Positions 8,941-21,945 of a stretch of 64,000 nucleotides of DNA are shown here, piece by piece. Each line of letters begins with the position of its first letter. The first letter of the stretch is position 1. Location: contig NZ_JAFREP010000005.1 of the NCBI RefSeq assembly GCF_017377855.1, forward strand, positions 1 through 64,000. Direction: 5' to 3'. A program made the translations under genes and the position numbers. Under the pieces are notes generated by a model. The model searched no databases and was not told the DNA's origin. It saw only the letters and a list, made by a program, of their open reading frames with translations. Origin of the DNA: Acanthopleuribacter pedis (GTDB lineage Bacteria; Acidobacteriota; Holophagae; Acanthopleuribacterales; Acanthopleuribacteraceae).

Positions 8941-11103
8941 ATGACCAGCCTCTCTTCTGTTTCTACCTATTTAGAATTGCTGCGGTGGCGAGCCCAGGAT
9001 CGGCCCGATCACGCGACCTATACCTTTCTTGAGGATGGGGACGGCAAAGAAGCGATCCTTACCAATCACGAATTGGACATTGAAGCGCGTGCCATTGCCG
9101 CCAAGCTCCAGTCGGTTGCGCGACCGGGTGACCGTGCGCTGCTGCTGTTCCCGCCGGGTTTACCCTATATCACCGCGCTTTACGGCTGTCTTTACGCCGG
9201 CGTGGTGGCTGTTCCCGCCTACCCGCCGAACCGCGCTTCCCTGCAAAAAAACATTCCGCGTCTGCTGTCTATTATTGAAGACGCCCATGTGAATGTGGTG
9301 CTTTGTAATACCGACATTCACAGCATGGCCGCCTCCTTATTTGAAGATGAACGGGGGAACGGTCCTCACTTTATTCCGACCGATCAGGTTTCCAGTGATT
9401 GGGCTTACGACTGGAGCGAGCCGCGCGTCAATGCCGAGGACATCGCGATTTTGCAGTACACCTCGGGCAGTACCGGCAAACCCAAGGGCGTGATGCTCAG
9501 CCATGCCAACATCTTGGATAACTCCAAACAAATCAGCCGCTGCTTTGGTGTTCATGCGGGCACCGTCGGGGTCATTTGGTTGCCGCCCTATCACGACATG
9601 GGTTTAATCGGCGGTATTTTGCAACCTTATTACAGTGGTATTCGCGTCATCATGATGGCGCCGTTTAACTTTTTGCGGCGACCCATGCGCTGGTTGCGTG
9701 CGATTAGCCGTTACCGCGCCACCTCCAGTGGTGCGCCCAACTTCGCTTACGAACTTTGTCTCCAAAAAGTGACCGAGAAGGATTTGGCCGAGCTGGATTT
9801 GAGTTCCTGGGAATTGGCGTTTAACGGGGCCGAACCCATTGCGCCGCGCACGCTCGACCGTTTCGTTGACACCTTTGGTGCCTGTAACCTGAGACCTGAG
9901 GCCCTGTATCCCTGTTACGGGATGGCCGAAACCACCTTGATTCTGACTGGCGGCAATCATCGCGAAGCCCATGTGATTCGTCGTTTCGACGAGGAGAAAC
10001 TGGAAGAACATGCGGCCGTGCCCAACGCCGACCCCGAAACCTCGCGTGCCCTCGTCGGTTGCGGGGAGCCGGTCGCCGATCATTTGGTGGAAATCGTGGA
10101 TCCCCAAACCCACGAACGTTGTGAACCCGGCGTCATCGGCGAGATTTGGGCCTCCGGTGCGAGCATTGCCCAGGGTTATTTCAACCGTCCCAAGCTGACC
10201 GAGGCCGTGTTTCAAGCGCGTTTGGAAGCCTTCCCCGGTCGGCGTTTCCTGCGCACCGGCGATTTGGGGTTCTTCCAGGACGATGCGTTGTTTGTCACCG
10301 GTCGTCTCAAGGATCTGATCATCATTCGCGGCCGCAACTATTACCCGCACGATATTGAACGCGCTGTCGAAACCTGCCACCCGGCGATCCGGTCCGGCGC
10401 CGCCGCCGCCTTCTCCGTGGAGATTGACGGCGAGGAACAACTGGTGCTGGTCCAAGAGATTCTTCGCAAGTGCAAACCCGACCAATATCCCGAGGTGGTT
10501 GAGGTCGTCCGCCGCACCATTTCCGAGGCGTTTGAGGTTCGCGCCCATGGGATTGTCCTGATCAAGCAGGGCAGTATTGCCAAAACCTCGAGTGGCAAAA
10601 TTCGCCGCAGTACCTGTCGCCAGTTGTTTCTCGACGGCGAGCTGGAGGTGCTGGGTGAGGACTTGTTGTCACAAAAAACGACCGGCCACGACGAGGTATT
10701 GTGCCGTCAGCTGGTCACCGACATGTTTGAAACCACCGAGCCGCGAACGCGCCGGGTGCTGTTAACACGGTTGGTGAGTGAAATTTTACGTGGCCAACCA
10801 GGATTGGCGGAGGCTAAAATTGCCCCACACACGACATTGAGTTCCGTCGGCGTGGATTCCGTCACCGCGACGGAAATAGCCAACTTGTTGGAAACTTACT
10901 TGGAAGTGGATTTGCCCGTGGTGTTCCTGCTCGAAGGGCCGAAAATCCAAGAAATCGCCGAGGAGTTGCAAGCGCTGAAATGGTCCTCGGACGCCGCGCT
11001 CTTGGAGGCAGGCAGTGATCGATATGCCGACCTGCATTCTCGCAAGCAGCGCGGGATTCGCCGTGCCGCCCGCAAGAGCCGCAAAGAAATTGTCCTGTCT
11101 TAA
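8941..11103 (+). CDS. Fatty acyl-AMP ligase fused to an acyl carrier protein
   Basis: 720 residues from ATG 8941; a GTG at 8929 is in frame. The adenylation domain has the FAAL signatures: LQYTSGSTGKPKGVMLSH (P-loop), WLPPYHDMGLIGG, SSGAPNFAYELC and YGMAETTL, then RTGDLGF and the GRLKDLIIIRGRNYYPHDIE hinge. About residues 610-690 form a carrier domain with the phosphopantetheine serine in GVDSVTATE (Ser640). FAALs activate fatty acids as adenylates and load them directly on a carrier domain instead of CoA. The ketosynthase-like gene lies 59 bp downstream with its own strong ribosome binding site, so the pair is very likely an operon. No phosphopantetheinyl transferase, reductase or thioesterase gene is nearby. 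Confidence 0.9.
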   Translation: MTSLSSVSTYLELLRWRAQDRPDHATYTFLEDGDGKEAILTNHELDIEARAIAAKLQSVARPGDRALLLFPPGLPYITALYGCLYAGVVAVPAYPPNRASLQKNIPRLLSIIEDAHVNVVLCNTDIHSMAASLFEDERGNGPHFIPTDQVSSDWAYDWSEPRVNAEDIAILQYTSGSTGKPKGVMLSHANILDNSKQISRCFGVHAGTVGVIWLPPYHDMGLIGGILQPYYSGIRVIMMAPFNFLRRPMRWLRAISRYRATSSGAPNFAYELCLQKVTEKDLAELDLSSWELAFNGAEPIAPRTLDRFVDTFGACNLRPEALYPCYGMAETTLILTGGNHREAHVIRRFDEEKLEEHAAVPNADPETSRALVGCGEPVADHLVEIVDPQTHERCEPGVIGEIWASGASIAQGYFNRPKLTEAVFQARLEAFPGRRFLRTGDLGFFQDDALFVTGRLKDLIIIRGRNYYPHDIERAVETCHPAIRSGAAAAFSVEIDGEEQLVLVQEILRKCKPDQYPEVVEVVRRTISEAFEVRAHGIVLIKQGSIAKTSSGKIRRSTCRQLFLDGELEVLGEDLLSQKTTGHDEVLCRQLVTDMFETTEPRTRRVLLTRLVSEILRGQPGLAEAKIAPHTTLSSVGVDSVTATEIANLLETYLEVDLPVVFLLEGPKIQEIAEELQALKWSSDAALLEAGSDRYADLHSRKQRGIRRAARKSRKEIVLS

Positions 11104-11162
11104 GGGCGATCATTCGGCTCACTTTTAATCACTTAATATCTTGGCTTTTTAGGAGGCCGGTC

Positions 11163-13571
11163 ATGTGGGAGATGAATGGTACCGAGGTTGCGATCATCGG
11201 TATGAGTGGTCGCTTTCCCGGCGCCGCTTCAGTTGATGCGTTCTGGGAGATGCTCTGTGCCGGTCGCGACGCCTTTGTGCCATTGAGCGACGAACAGTCC
11301 TTGGCCCTGGGTGCCGATCCGCGCTTTTTACAGATGCCCGCCTTCAAACGGGTGATGTGTGCCATGGGTGGTGTCGACCAGTTTGATCCCGATTTTTTCG
11401 ACATCCCCAAATCTTTTGCCAATGTGATGGACCCGCAGCAGCGTATTTTTCTCGAGTGCTGCTGGGAAGCGTTTGAAAGTGCCGGCTACAACCCATCCGC
11501 CGGCGGCGATGTTGTCGGTGTGTTTGCCGCCGCCGACCAAAGCAGTTATCTCATTTTTAACCTGATCCCCGAAATGCCGCGCCTCATGGGCGAAATTACC
11601 ATCGACGATATGGAATCGGCCAACAGCAACGACTTTGTCGCCAGCCGGGTTTCCTACCACCTCAACCTGACCGGTCCCAGCTACACCATTAAGTGCGGTT
11701 GCAGCTCCGCCTTGGTTGCGGTTCACAATGCCTGCAACGCCTTGCTTGAGGAAGAGTGCGACATGGCCTTGGCGGGCGGGGTTTCGATTTTGGTGCATAA
11801 ACTGGGCGGTTACTTGGCCGAGGAAAAAGATTTCCACGCCAAATCCGGGCGCATGCAACCCTTCGACAAAGACGCTTCCGGGTTTATCCGCGGTGCCGGC
11901 GGCGGGGTGGTGCTGCTCAAGCGCCTCGAAGACGCGTTGAGCGACGGCGACAACATCGTGGCCGTCATTCGCGGCTCCGCGACCACCAACGACGGTGGCG
12001 ACAAAGCCCAGTTCAGCTCCTCCTCGGTCAGCGGCATCGCCGCCGCGGCGATTGAGGGTTTGGCCGTAAGCGGCGCCCACGCCTCCTCGCTCCAGTACCT
12101 GGAGGGCATGGGTTTGGCTTGGCCGACCGACGACCATATCGAGGTTCGTGCCCTCAGCCACGCCTTTCGTGCCGACGGTGCTTTGGAGAACGAATTTTGT
12201 CTGTTGGGTTCGCCCAAGGGCAACATCGGGCACCTCTCGGCCGCGTCCGGGATCGCCGGGTTACTTAAAGCGACCTGTGCCGTTGACCGCGGCTTTATTC
12301 CCAAAATCGCCAACCTCGAACATCCCGATCCCAAAATTGATTTCCCCAGTACCCCCTTTGTCCCCGTGCTGGAGAATCAGGAATGGCCGGAATCCAACGG
12401 CCCGCGTCGGGCCGGGGTGAATATCCGCGGCGCGGGTGGAACAAACGTGTTTATGGTGGTGGAACAAGCCCCGCCGCAAGAACGGCAGACCCAGCGGCGC
12501 GCGGCCTATTTTTTCCCGATTTCCGCGCGCACGCCAACCGCCTTGGCGACCATTCGCGAGAACTTGGCGACGTTTCTGACCGAACCCAAGCAGCGTCTCC
12601 AGCCCGCTGATGTAGCCTTTACCCTACAAATCGGCCGCAAACCTTTTGCCCATCGCATGGGTTGGGTGGCGACCTCCCTGGAGGAGTTAATCGAGGCCTT
12701 GCGCGGGGACGAAGCACCGGTTGCCTTCCGCGGCGCCCACGAGGTTTCCGAAAGCGTGGATCCCGTGTTTTATTACGGGTCGGTGGATGAATCCCGGCTC
12801 TTGGCCGAACTGCACTTCATTCACGACGAACCCATTTGTTCCACCATGTTTATCAACCTCTGGCAACGGGCCGGCCTTAACAACGACGGCGGTTTGGGTT
12901 TCCTGAAGCGGGTCAAAGAAACCAACTTGGACGGCTTGGAAGAAGTCGACAAAGCCGTGGCACACCTGCTCGCTTGTTATGTGATTACCGACTGGTGGCG
13001 CTTCCGCGGCGTGACCCCGCGCGCGGTGGTCGGGCAGGGTTTGGGCGATTTGGTCGCCGCGGCCGTGGCCGGTGCCGCCGGTTTGCCGCAAATGGTGGCG
13101 CTGCTGCGGCAATGCCTGCAAGCAGGCGGCGAGGTGGGTCCCGACGATCTACCGGTTCGTTTTAAGGTACCCGAGTTGACGTGGTACTCCGGGCTCATCG
13201 GCGGTGACAGCGGCTTTAAGGGCATACCTGTTCCCGAATACATCGAGCATTACCGCGCCGGGGCCTGTAAAAAAGACGAGGCCTTTGCCGAAATTGAAAA
13301 CGCCGGGTTTATGTACATCTTTGATGTAAGCGGCAAGGACCAACCCAGTGGTGTGGAGCCCGCCTTGGAGGCCAACGGCTTGCGCGTGGCCCACGGTCCC
13401 TTTACCGACCACTTCATCCTGTCGCAGGTTGCCGAGCTGTGGCTCGCGGGTGTCGACGTCCAGTGGAAGCAGTTTTACGGCGAAGACCATCCCCACCGGG
13501 TCGCCTTGCCTTCTTACCCGTTCGAGCGGCAACGCTGCTGGGTGGATCGCCAATCGGCCACCCGCCCATAA
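11163..13571 (+). CDS. Ketosynthase-like protein lacking the first catalytic His, with degenerate acyltransferase (KS0-AT0)
   Basis: 802 residues; AGGAGG six bases before the ATG. Residues 5-430 follow a type I polyketide ketosynthase (VAIIGMSGRFPGA, MDPQQRIFLE). The active-site Cys is kept (Cys180), but its context reads IKCGCSS instead of VDTACSS. The usual EAHGTGT is LEGMGLAW, with Met316 where the first His should be; the second His is kept in GNIGHLSAASG (His357). Residues about 440-530 match the KS-AT linker. The acyltransferase remnant has GQGLGD at 624-629 where GHSxGE is expected, so Gly626 replaces the nucleophilic Ser. The C-terminus ends with the post-AT YPFERQRCWVD motif. By analogy with non-elongating KS0 domains it may shuttle or gate an acyl group rather than condense; that is inference. 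Confidence 0.85.
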   Translation: MWEMNGTEVAIIGMSGRFPGAASVDAFWEMLCAGRDAFVPLSDEQSLALGADPRFLQMPAFKRVMCAMGGVDQFDPDFFDIPKSFANVMDPQQRIFLECCWEAFESAGYNPSAGGDVVGVFAAADQSSYLIFNLIPEMPRLMGEITIDDMESANSNDFVASRVSYHLNLTGPSYTIKCGCSSALVAVHNACNALLEEECDMALAGGVSILVHKLGGYLAEEKDFHAKSGRMQPFDKDASGFIRGAGGGVVLLKRLEDALSDGDNIVAVIRGSATTNDGGDKAQFSSSSVSGIAAAAIEGLAVSGAHASSLQYLEGMGLAWPTDDHIEVRALSHAFRADGALENEFCLLGSPKGNIGHLSAASGIAGLLKATCAVDRGFIPKIANLEHPDPKIDFPSTPFVPVLENQEWPESNGPRRAGVNIRGAGGTNVFMVVEQAPPQERQTQRRAAYFFPISARTPTALATIRENLATFLTEPKQRLQPADVAFTLQIGRKPFAHRMGWVATSLEELIEALRGDEAPVAFRGAHEVSESVDPVFYYGSVDESRLLAELHFIHDEPICSTMFINLWQRAGLNNDGGLGFLKRVKETNLDGLEEVDKAVAHLLACYVITDWWRFRGVTPRAVVGQGLGDLVAAAVAGAAGLPQMVALLRQCLQAGGEVGPDDLPVRFKVPELTWYSGLIGGDSGFKGIPVPEYIEHYRAGACKKDEAFAEIENAGFMYIFDVSGKDQPSGVEPALEANGLRVAHGPFTDHFILSQVAELWLAGVDVQWKQFYGEDHPHRVALPSYPFERQRCWVDRQSATRP

Positions 13572-13594
13572 CCAAACCGACGACCTGCAAGCAC

Positions 13595-13634
13595 AAAAGC
13601 CGGCGATCCGGTCTCGAGGATCACCGGCTTTTTT
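13595..13634. terminator. Bidirectional rho-independent terminator
   Basis: AAAGCCGG.GATC pairs with GATC.CCGGCTTT around a ten-base loop and ends in a T-run; the other strand also has a T-run. It lies between the convergent ketosynthase and propeller genes and can serve both. Confidence 0.85.
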
Positions 13635-13648
13635 GGTGGGTTCGGTGG

Positions 13649-15886
13649 CTACCGCGGGCAGAAACCGTTGTTGTTGAGCGAAGCGATAAAGGTCAACACG
13701 GTTGGATTGGCGGTGGAACAAAAGGTTTCCGGTGTTTGCCGGCGGGCATAACCCAAGGCGAGGGTGCAGACCGTGGGGAACACTTCCGTCGAAACCGAGG
13801 TGCTGATACCGCGGGTGTTGGTGACGGTTAAGGTGTAGACGTCGCTGGATTCGATCAGTTCTTGGATGAACACCGTGCTGGTGGTCTCGTTTTCCAAAAG
13901 CATGCCGTTCCGTGTCCAACGATAGGTCACTTCTTCTCCCAAAATTGGGGGAATACTTAGGACGAGCTGGGTCGATTCGCACTTAAAACTTTGGGCCGGT
14001 GGAGCTTGAACCTCGGGTTCGGTACAGCCTGCCAAACGTGCCCGTTCCAAACCGGGTGGACACAGGGTGGGGACCACCACGTCGACCCCGTGAAACGCGG
14101 GTGGGGCGGCGTATGCCGGCAGGGTTTGGACGACCCGCATGTTGGTCGGCTCGCCGAGATCGATGACGCTGAGGCCCGAGGAGGAAAAGCCGCCGGTTGC
14201 ATAGAGGTAGCGGTCTTCAGCCACCGTGCGGGTGATGGAACGGCCGTTTCTATCGAATTCACCGATCATTCGCGGTTCCGCCAAATCGGAAATGTCCCAG
14301 GCCTGCACGTGAAAGTACTTAAGGTAGATGTTGTCCCGGCGGTGTAAAATCCCAAAGTGGTTGATATCGAGTTCCCCTTCAAGCTCCAGCCGATTGTTTA
14401 CCAAACGAAGCACGAGGATGACATCAAAACGCCCTTCGCCAACCAGCAAAAGGTCGTCCTTGAAATGAAGTTCGTTAAACGGTCGGTGGGCACTTGGAAG
14501 GAGGTATGTGAACAGGGGCCGGGAAAAATCGAACGGGTTGGCGGGGTAAAGATACACGCGTTCGTCGTCCATTCCCACCAGGTAATCGTCGACTTGGGCA
14601 CTCGCGTGGTAACCGAAGAAGTGGCGCCGCGTGATTTGGTCGCGGTTGGACACGCCGTAAATGAACAAACCTTGGGTGTCGGTCGATAAACGGCTGTTGA
14701 TCTGAACCCGTACCATCTCACCGGTAAAGCCGATGTGGGCTTCATCGCCGCCAAGGTTAAAATCGGCCAAAACCCGAGGCGCGACTTCGTCGGACCAGTC
14801 GATAAAGGCAAGTCGTCCCTCGGAAAACCCCACCACCAGCTCATCTTGGAACGCAAGCGCGGTAAAACGTGGGAATGCGGTGCGAAGCGCGTGTTCCGTC
14901 GCCGAGAATTCGGCGCCGTAGGTCTGTACCGAAAGCCGATTGTTTTTGATGCCGAGCACGCGGTTGCGTGAACCGTCCATCAGGCAGGGATAACAGGGAG
15001 AGAAGTCGTTGTCGACCTGGGTGGGTAGGTCCGGTCGACTGACATCGTATTGGATGACCGTATCCTCGTTTGCCGCCAGCACCAAGGACCCGTCAACCAA
15101 GATTTGAACGCCCTGGCTGAAGCCTCAGCGTCGGTCCCGGCCCAAAAGGAACGGTTCCTCTGGATTGGAAACGTCGAACACATAAAAACCGCTGCCGGAA
15201 TCCAATACCAGAAAATCGTCGTTGGGTAAAAAGGCCCCGTTGTAAGGGCTCGAAATGCCTTGGATGTTGCCCAGGTACCTTGCCTCGCTCTCGCTGACCA
15301 GTTCCACGATTTTCGTGCCGCTCCCCCTGGGAATCACGTAAAAAATAGTGTCCTTGACGAGGATGTTGATTACCTCGCGGTCGTACCCGGGATAATCGGG
15401 GATTTCGATGGTCGTGGGTCGCGGGTCGACGGCGTTGCGGTTGAACCGCACGAAGAAACCGCCCCCGCGGTAGTTTTCGGTTAACACGGTGATCATGTCG
15501 TCGACCACGGCCATGTTGCGGACGTGGGCAACGTGACTCAAGTCGTAAACCGCGGTTTCGACGGGTTGATCGCGGTCGGCCAAGCTGTAGGTGTGTAGGG
15601 CGTTTTCCGTGAGTCGGAACAAGGTTTCGCCGTGAATGTGGAGCGCGACCAGCGCGTCGGCCGGGGCGGCGATTTGGTTGAGCAAGCGAACCTCGGACAG
15701 GTTGTTGAGTTCGTAGACGTCGATGCCTTCACAGGCCCGGTGGGCGTAAATGCGGTCCGAGGCATAACGAAAGGCATCGTATTCCTGCTGAATGAAGCTG
15801 GATTGCCGGGTCCAGTTGGGCGGGGTTTGAGCGGTTAGTGAACAGCTTGCCGCCATGAAAAAGCTGAAAAGAATGAAGTGACGCAT
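13649..15886 (-). pseudogene. Secreted propeller-like protein interrupted by one in-frame TGA
   Basis: The minus-strand frame starts at ATG 15886 (GGAGGAG upstream) with a signal peptide (MRHFILFSFFMAASCSLTAQ) and would encode 745 residues, but codon 254 (15125-15127) is TGA; the reading frame is the same before and after. The neighbouring intact paralogue (16076-18316) encodes 746 residues with matching landmarks: ACEGIDVYEL versus PCEGIDIFQL near the N-terminus, CYPCLMD versus CQPCLID in the middle, and a shared C-terminal NPTVLxFxASxN tail. Repeated short segments of the form VFDVSNPEEP are typical of LVIVD-like/beta-propeller blades. Either a recent nonsense mutation or a readthrough case; the shorter downstream frame could start at a TTG at 15100 but has no signal peptide. 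Confidence 0.75.
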
Positions 15887-16075
15887 GGGGTGCTCCTCCA
15901 ACGAGCGGGGCGTATGGTTTTGTTGGCGGGTTAGGATCTTGCTTTGATAAAGAGATGTTCCGCTCAGCGACACCCGAAGGTTCGGGGCGAGCAAACCGGC
16001 CGGCGATCCGACGACCGGTTGCGTCCCAGTGTACCGAGAATTCTTTTCACAGGTTAATGTGGGGTTCGTGCTTGG

Positions 16076-18316
16076 TTAGGGACAGGTATCGCCGCTGTTG
16101 ATCGATGCGGCGAAATCCAACACCGTGGGGTTCAGGCGGTCACAGAAGTAGCCGTCGGTTTGCCAGCGCGCATAAGCGGACGACAAATCACAGGTACCGC
16201 TGATCACGTCGATATCGATCAGGGTTGCAAAATCACAGGTCCCACTCACCGCGCAACTGTAGCGAACCGGTGGGCCTGCCTGGCCTTGCACCGCCAGGGT
16301 GGTGCCGGTTTCGCCCGGGATCACCTCGCCGTCGCGCATCCAGATGATGTTTTGGTATTCGCCAATGAGACCGGAATCGATGACCGTGTTTTCCCCTTCA
16401 CAGACAACAACCCGCGTTGGGGGATCGTTGAAAATGGGCGGATCACAATCGAAAAAAGAGACGCGAGCCAAGCCGCTGGGACATTCGGTGATAAACAAAC
16501 CCTCGTTGCCTTGTATCGCCGGATCCCCGTTTAAGCCAGTCACCGAGAGCGTGGTTTGTTTCGGGTTTCGGATATCGCTAATGTCAAAGTGTGTGGTTCC
16601 ATATAAACCCGAGACAAACAAGCTGTTGTTAAAGGGGGTACTCAGGCGTGCCGGTCCCCACGGGGGGTGGCCGAGGGGTGCCGTGGTGATGACTTGCGGG
16701 TCGGCCGGGTTGCTCATGTCTAGCACGATGAGGCGGCTGTCGGCGATGTACAAAACGTCGCCCATCCACAGGAAGGCGCGTGCGCCCATAAAATGCGAGG
16801 AGAGGAATTGAATGCCGCTTGGTGTGAATTGGAAAATATTCCAACGATGGCCGACGGTGGTCAAAATGAAGTTGTCTTTTAAAAACACGCGATCCTGGTC
16901 GCTGTAGGTATCTCTATCTGAGATGGGTGACCATTCGGCCAAGGGGGTGTGCAGGTTCCAGGGGTTGAGTGAATAGATGGAAATCTTTCTGTCTTTAATG
17001 CCGACCAAACGGGCGCCGTCCTGGTGGCTGTCATCGAAATCGAAGAAGTCTACCTGGAAGATGCGGTTGATGTTGGCCACGTTAAACACCCGCAAGCGCT
17101 GATTGTCGCGTGCCTCGCGGTCCAGAATTTGGGTGTACAAGTAGTTGTCGGAAAAGCTGAGATCGGCGCGCAAGCCGCCCACGGTGAGGCGTTGGGTGAC
17201 GCGCGGTGCGTCGGGGTCCGACCAATCGAGGAACCACAGCTCGCCGTCACTGAAGCCGACGACCAAATCGTCGCGCCAAGCCACGTCCGTAAAGGTGCCG
17301 TGGGCCTCGCGCAAGCTGGTTGTGGTTGTGGCGATTCCGGCGCTGTAATCCTGAATGGTGAGGCCGTCGTAGCCGGGCGCGAGGAGGCGTTGTTCGGCCG
17401 GATCGATCAAACAAGGTTGGCAATGGGCGAATTCCGCTTCGACCAGTTGGGGATTGCCGGGGTTGGCCAGGGAGAATTGGCGGATTTGGGTTTCGGAAAT
17501 TGCCAGGAGTAGCTGCCGGTCCAGCACCAGTTGGGCCTCGCGTTCCGCGTCAATTTCCGAGGGAGCGGTTGTACGGTGGATGAGACGACCGGGCGTACTG
17601 ACATCATAGACGTACAACAAGTCTTCGGTCTGGACCAACAGCACCTCGCCGTTGTCCATCAGTTTGAAATCAAACCCATTTAGGACGATTTCCTTGGTGT
17701 CGGTGACCACCGCACCCGTGCCCACCTTAAGGGTTGCCGCGGAAACCCTTCGGAAACCCAAAAGATAAACCTGGTCGCCCTCTACCACGATCTTATCGTA
17801 GCCGGTCCGATTGTCGTCGATGATGGCGAAGGGCGTTTCTTCTAAATGGGGATGGTCGAGCGCAATGCGCGTGATGCCGTATAGGGGAAAACCGATAAAA
17901 CCATGTTCGTATAAGGTGCCCCCGTCCTCACTCACAAACCATACCAAATAGGTTTCGCGGACCCGGCGCTGGTTCTCAAAAACCGGCATGACGGGGTCAC
18001 TGAGGTCGTACCATTGTAGATAGGTCATTTGCTCGGCCAAGGCGTTTTGGAGAAACAGTCGATTGCCGCGAATCCGTATGTCTTCCACGGTGTCACCAGG
18101 CAACGGAAAAAAGTTGAGATGGGTCAAACGGTTGTCGGCGTCGAGTTGAAAAATGTCGATGCCTTCACAAGGGCGTGCGGCATACAGATAAGAACCGGCG
18201 TAGGCAAATTCGGTATAACCTTGTTGGGTGAAATCTTTGCGATTCGTCCAAAAACCGCTGTCCTGGGCAAAGGTGGCAAGCCCGGCTGTCGCCAAGAGCA
18301 GGAATATACAACGCAT
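16076..18316 (-). CDS. Secreted propeller-like repeat protein (intact paralogue)
   Basis: 746 residues from ATG 18316, with GGAG six bases upstream; a TTG four codons earlier is less likely. The signal peptide MRCIFLLLATAGLATFAQ is followed by many blade-like repeats containing phrases such as VYDVSTPGR, LDMSNPADPQ and FDISDIRNPKQ, as in LVIVD-repeat propellers. Near the C-terminus (about 640-710) a segment with CEGENTVIDSG and CAVSGTCDF looks like an Ig-type module, followed by the YARWQTDGYFC...NPTVL tail shared with its neighbour. Probably exported and possibly surface-bound. Function unknown; the pair arose by tandem duplication. Confidence 0.75.
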   Translation of the reverse strand: MRCIFLLLATAGLATFAQDSGFWTNRKDFTQQGYTEFAYAGSYLYAARPCEGIDIFQLDADNRLTHLNFFPLPGDTVEDIRIRGNRLFLQNALAEQMTYLQWYDLSDPVMPVFENQRRVRETYLVWFVSEDGGTLYEHGFIGFPLYGITRIALDHPHLEETPFAIIDDNRTGYDKIVVEGDQVYLLGFRRVSAATLKVGTGAVVTDTKEIVLNGFDFKLMDNGEVLLVQTEDLLYVYDVSTPGRLIHRTTAPSEIDAEREAQLVLDRQLLLAISETQIRQFSLANPGNPQLVEAEFAHCQPCLIDPAEQRLLAPGYDGLTIQDYSAGIATTTTSLREAHGTFTDVAWRDDLVVGFSDGELWFLDWSDPDAPRVTQRLTVGGLRADLSFSDNYLYTQILDREARDNQRLRVFNVANINRIFQVDFFDFDDSHQDGARLVGIKDRKISIYSLNPWNLHTPLAEWSPISDRDTYSDQDRVFLKDNFILTTVGHRWNIFQFTPSGIQFLSSHFMGARAFLWMGDVLYIADSRLIVLDMSNPADPQVITTAPLGHPPWGPARLSTPFNNSLFVSGLYGTTHFDISDIRNPKQTTLSVTGLNGDPAIQGNEGLFITECPSGLARVSFFDCDPPIFNDPPTRVVVCEGENTVIDSGLIGEYQNIIWMRDGEVIPGETGTTLAVQGQAGPPVRYSCAVSGTCDFATLIDIDVISGTCDLSSAYARWQTDGYFCDRLNPTVLDFAASINSGDTCP

Positions 18317-18528
18317 GTTGGTCTCCAAAGGGTGGTGAAATATAAAAGTTGAATGTGAGAAACAGCCGGCGGGGGGCGCGACCCTCTTTGTCGCCGTCTA
18401 CTTAGGTACGCGCGCTTCTGAACAAAATCCAATAAAGAAAAAAATTTCGCCGCGGCATGGGGTGATCAGGGTGCCGGGTTAGCGGGGCCGCGTTGCTTTC
18501 AACGGCCGTTGAAAAAAGCACGGTGCAA

Positions 18529-18560
18529 CAAAAAAGGGAAAGGCCGCGGCCTTTCCCTTT
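18529..18560 (-). terminator. Terminator of the NAD-glutamate dehydrogenase gene
   Basis: A perfect palindrome AAAGGGAAAGGCCG/CGGCCTTTCCCTTT at 18533-18560 continues into a T-run on the minus strand, 30 bp after the gdh stop. Confidence 0.85.
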
Positions 18561-18589
18561 CGTAATTTGGTTGCCCCGGAAGGGCGCGT

Positions 18590-21661
<3,072 letters not shown>

Positions 21662-21945
21662 AAGAACCCCCTTGTTATCTCGGCTGTTGCCGATCCCCGC
21701 AACCCAGCCGACAAAACCATGAGCCGGTTGAAGTTGCGGTACTTTTGGAACCCCGCTGATTGTACCTGAGCCGTGGACGAACGGCGAGGTGTTTTGTTGG
21801 GATCGTTACAGGGCGACGCGTTGCTCCGGCGCCGCCGCGGATGGGACGGGATCGCGTGTCGTTTGATGGTTTGTCTGCTGGAGTAATAGTGTTTCTAGGT
21901 TACCAAATGCAGGCCCGATGCTCAAACAATCGCGGCTGATTCAGC

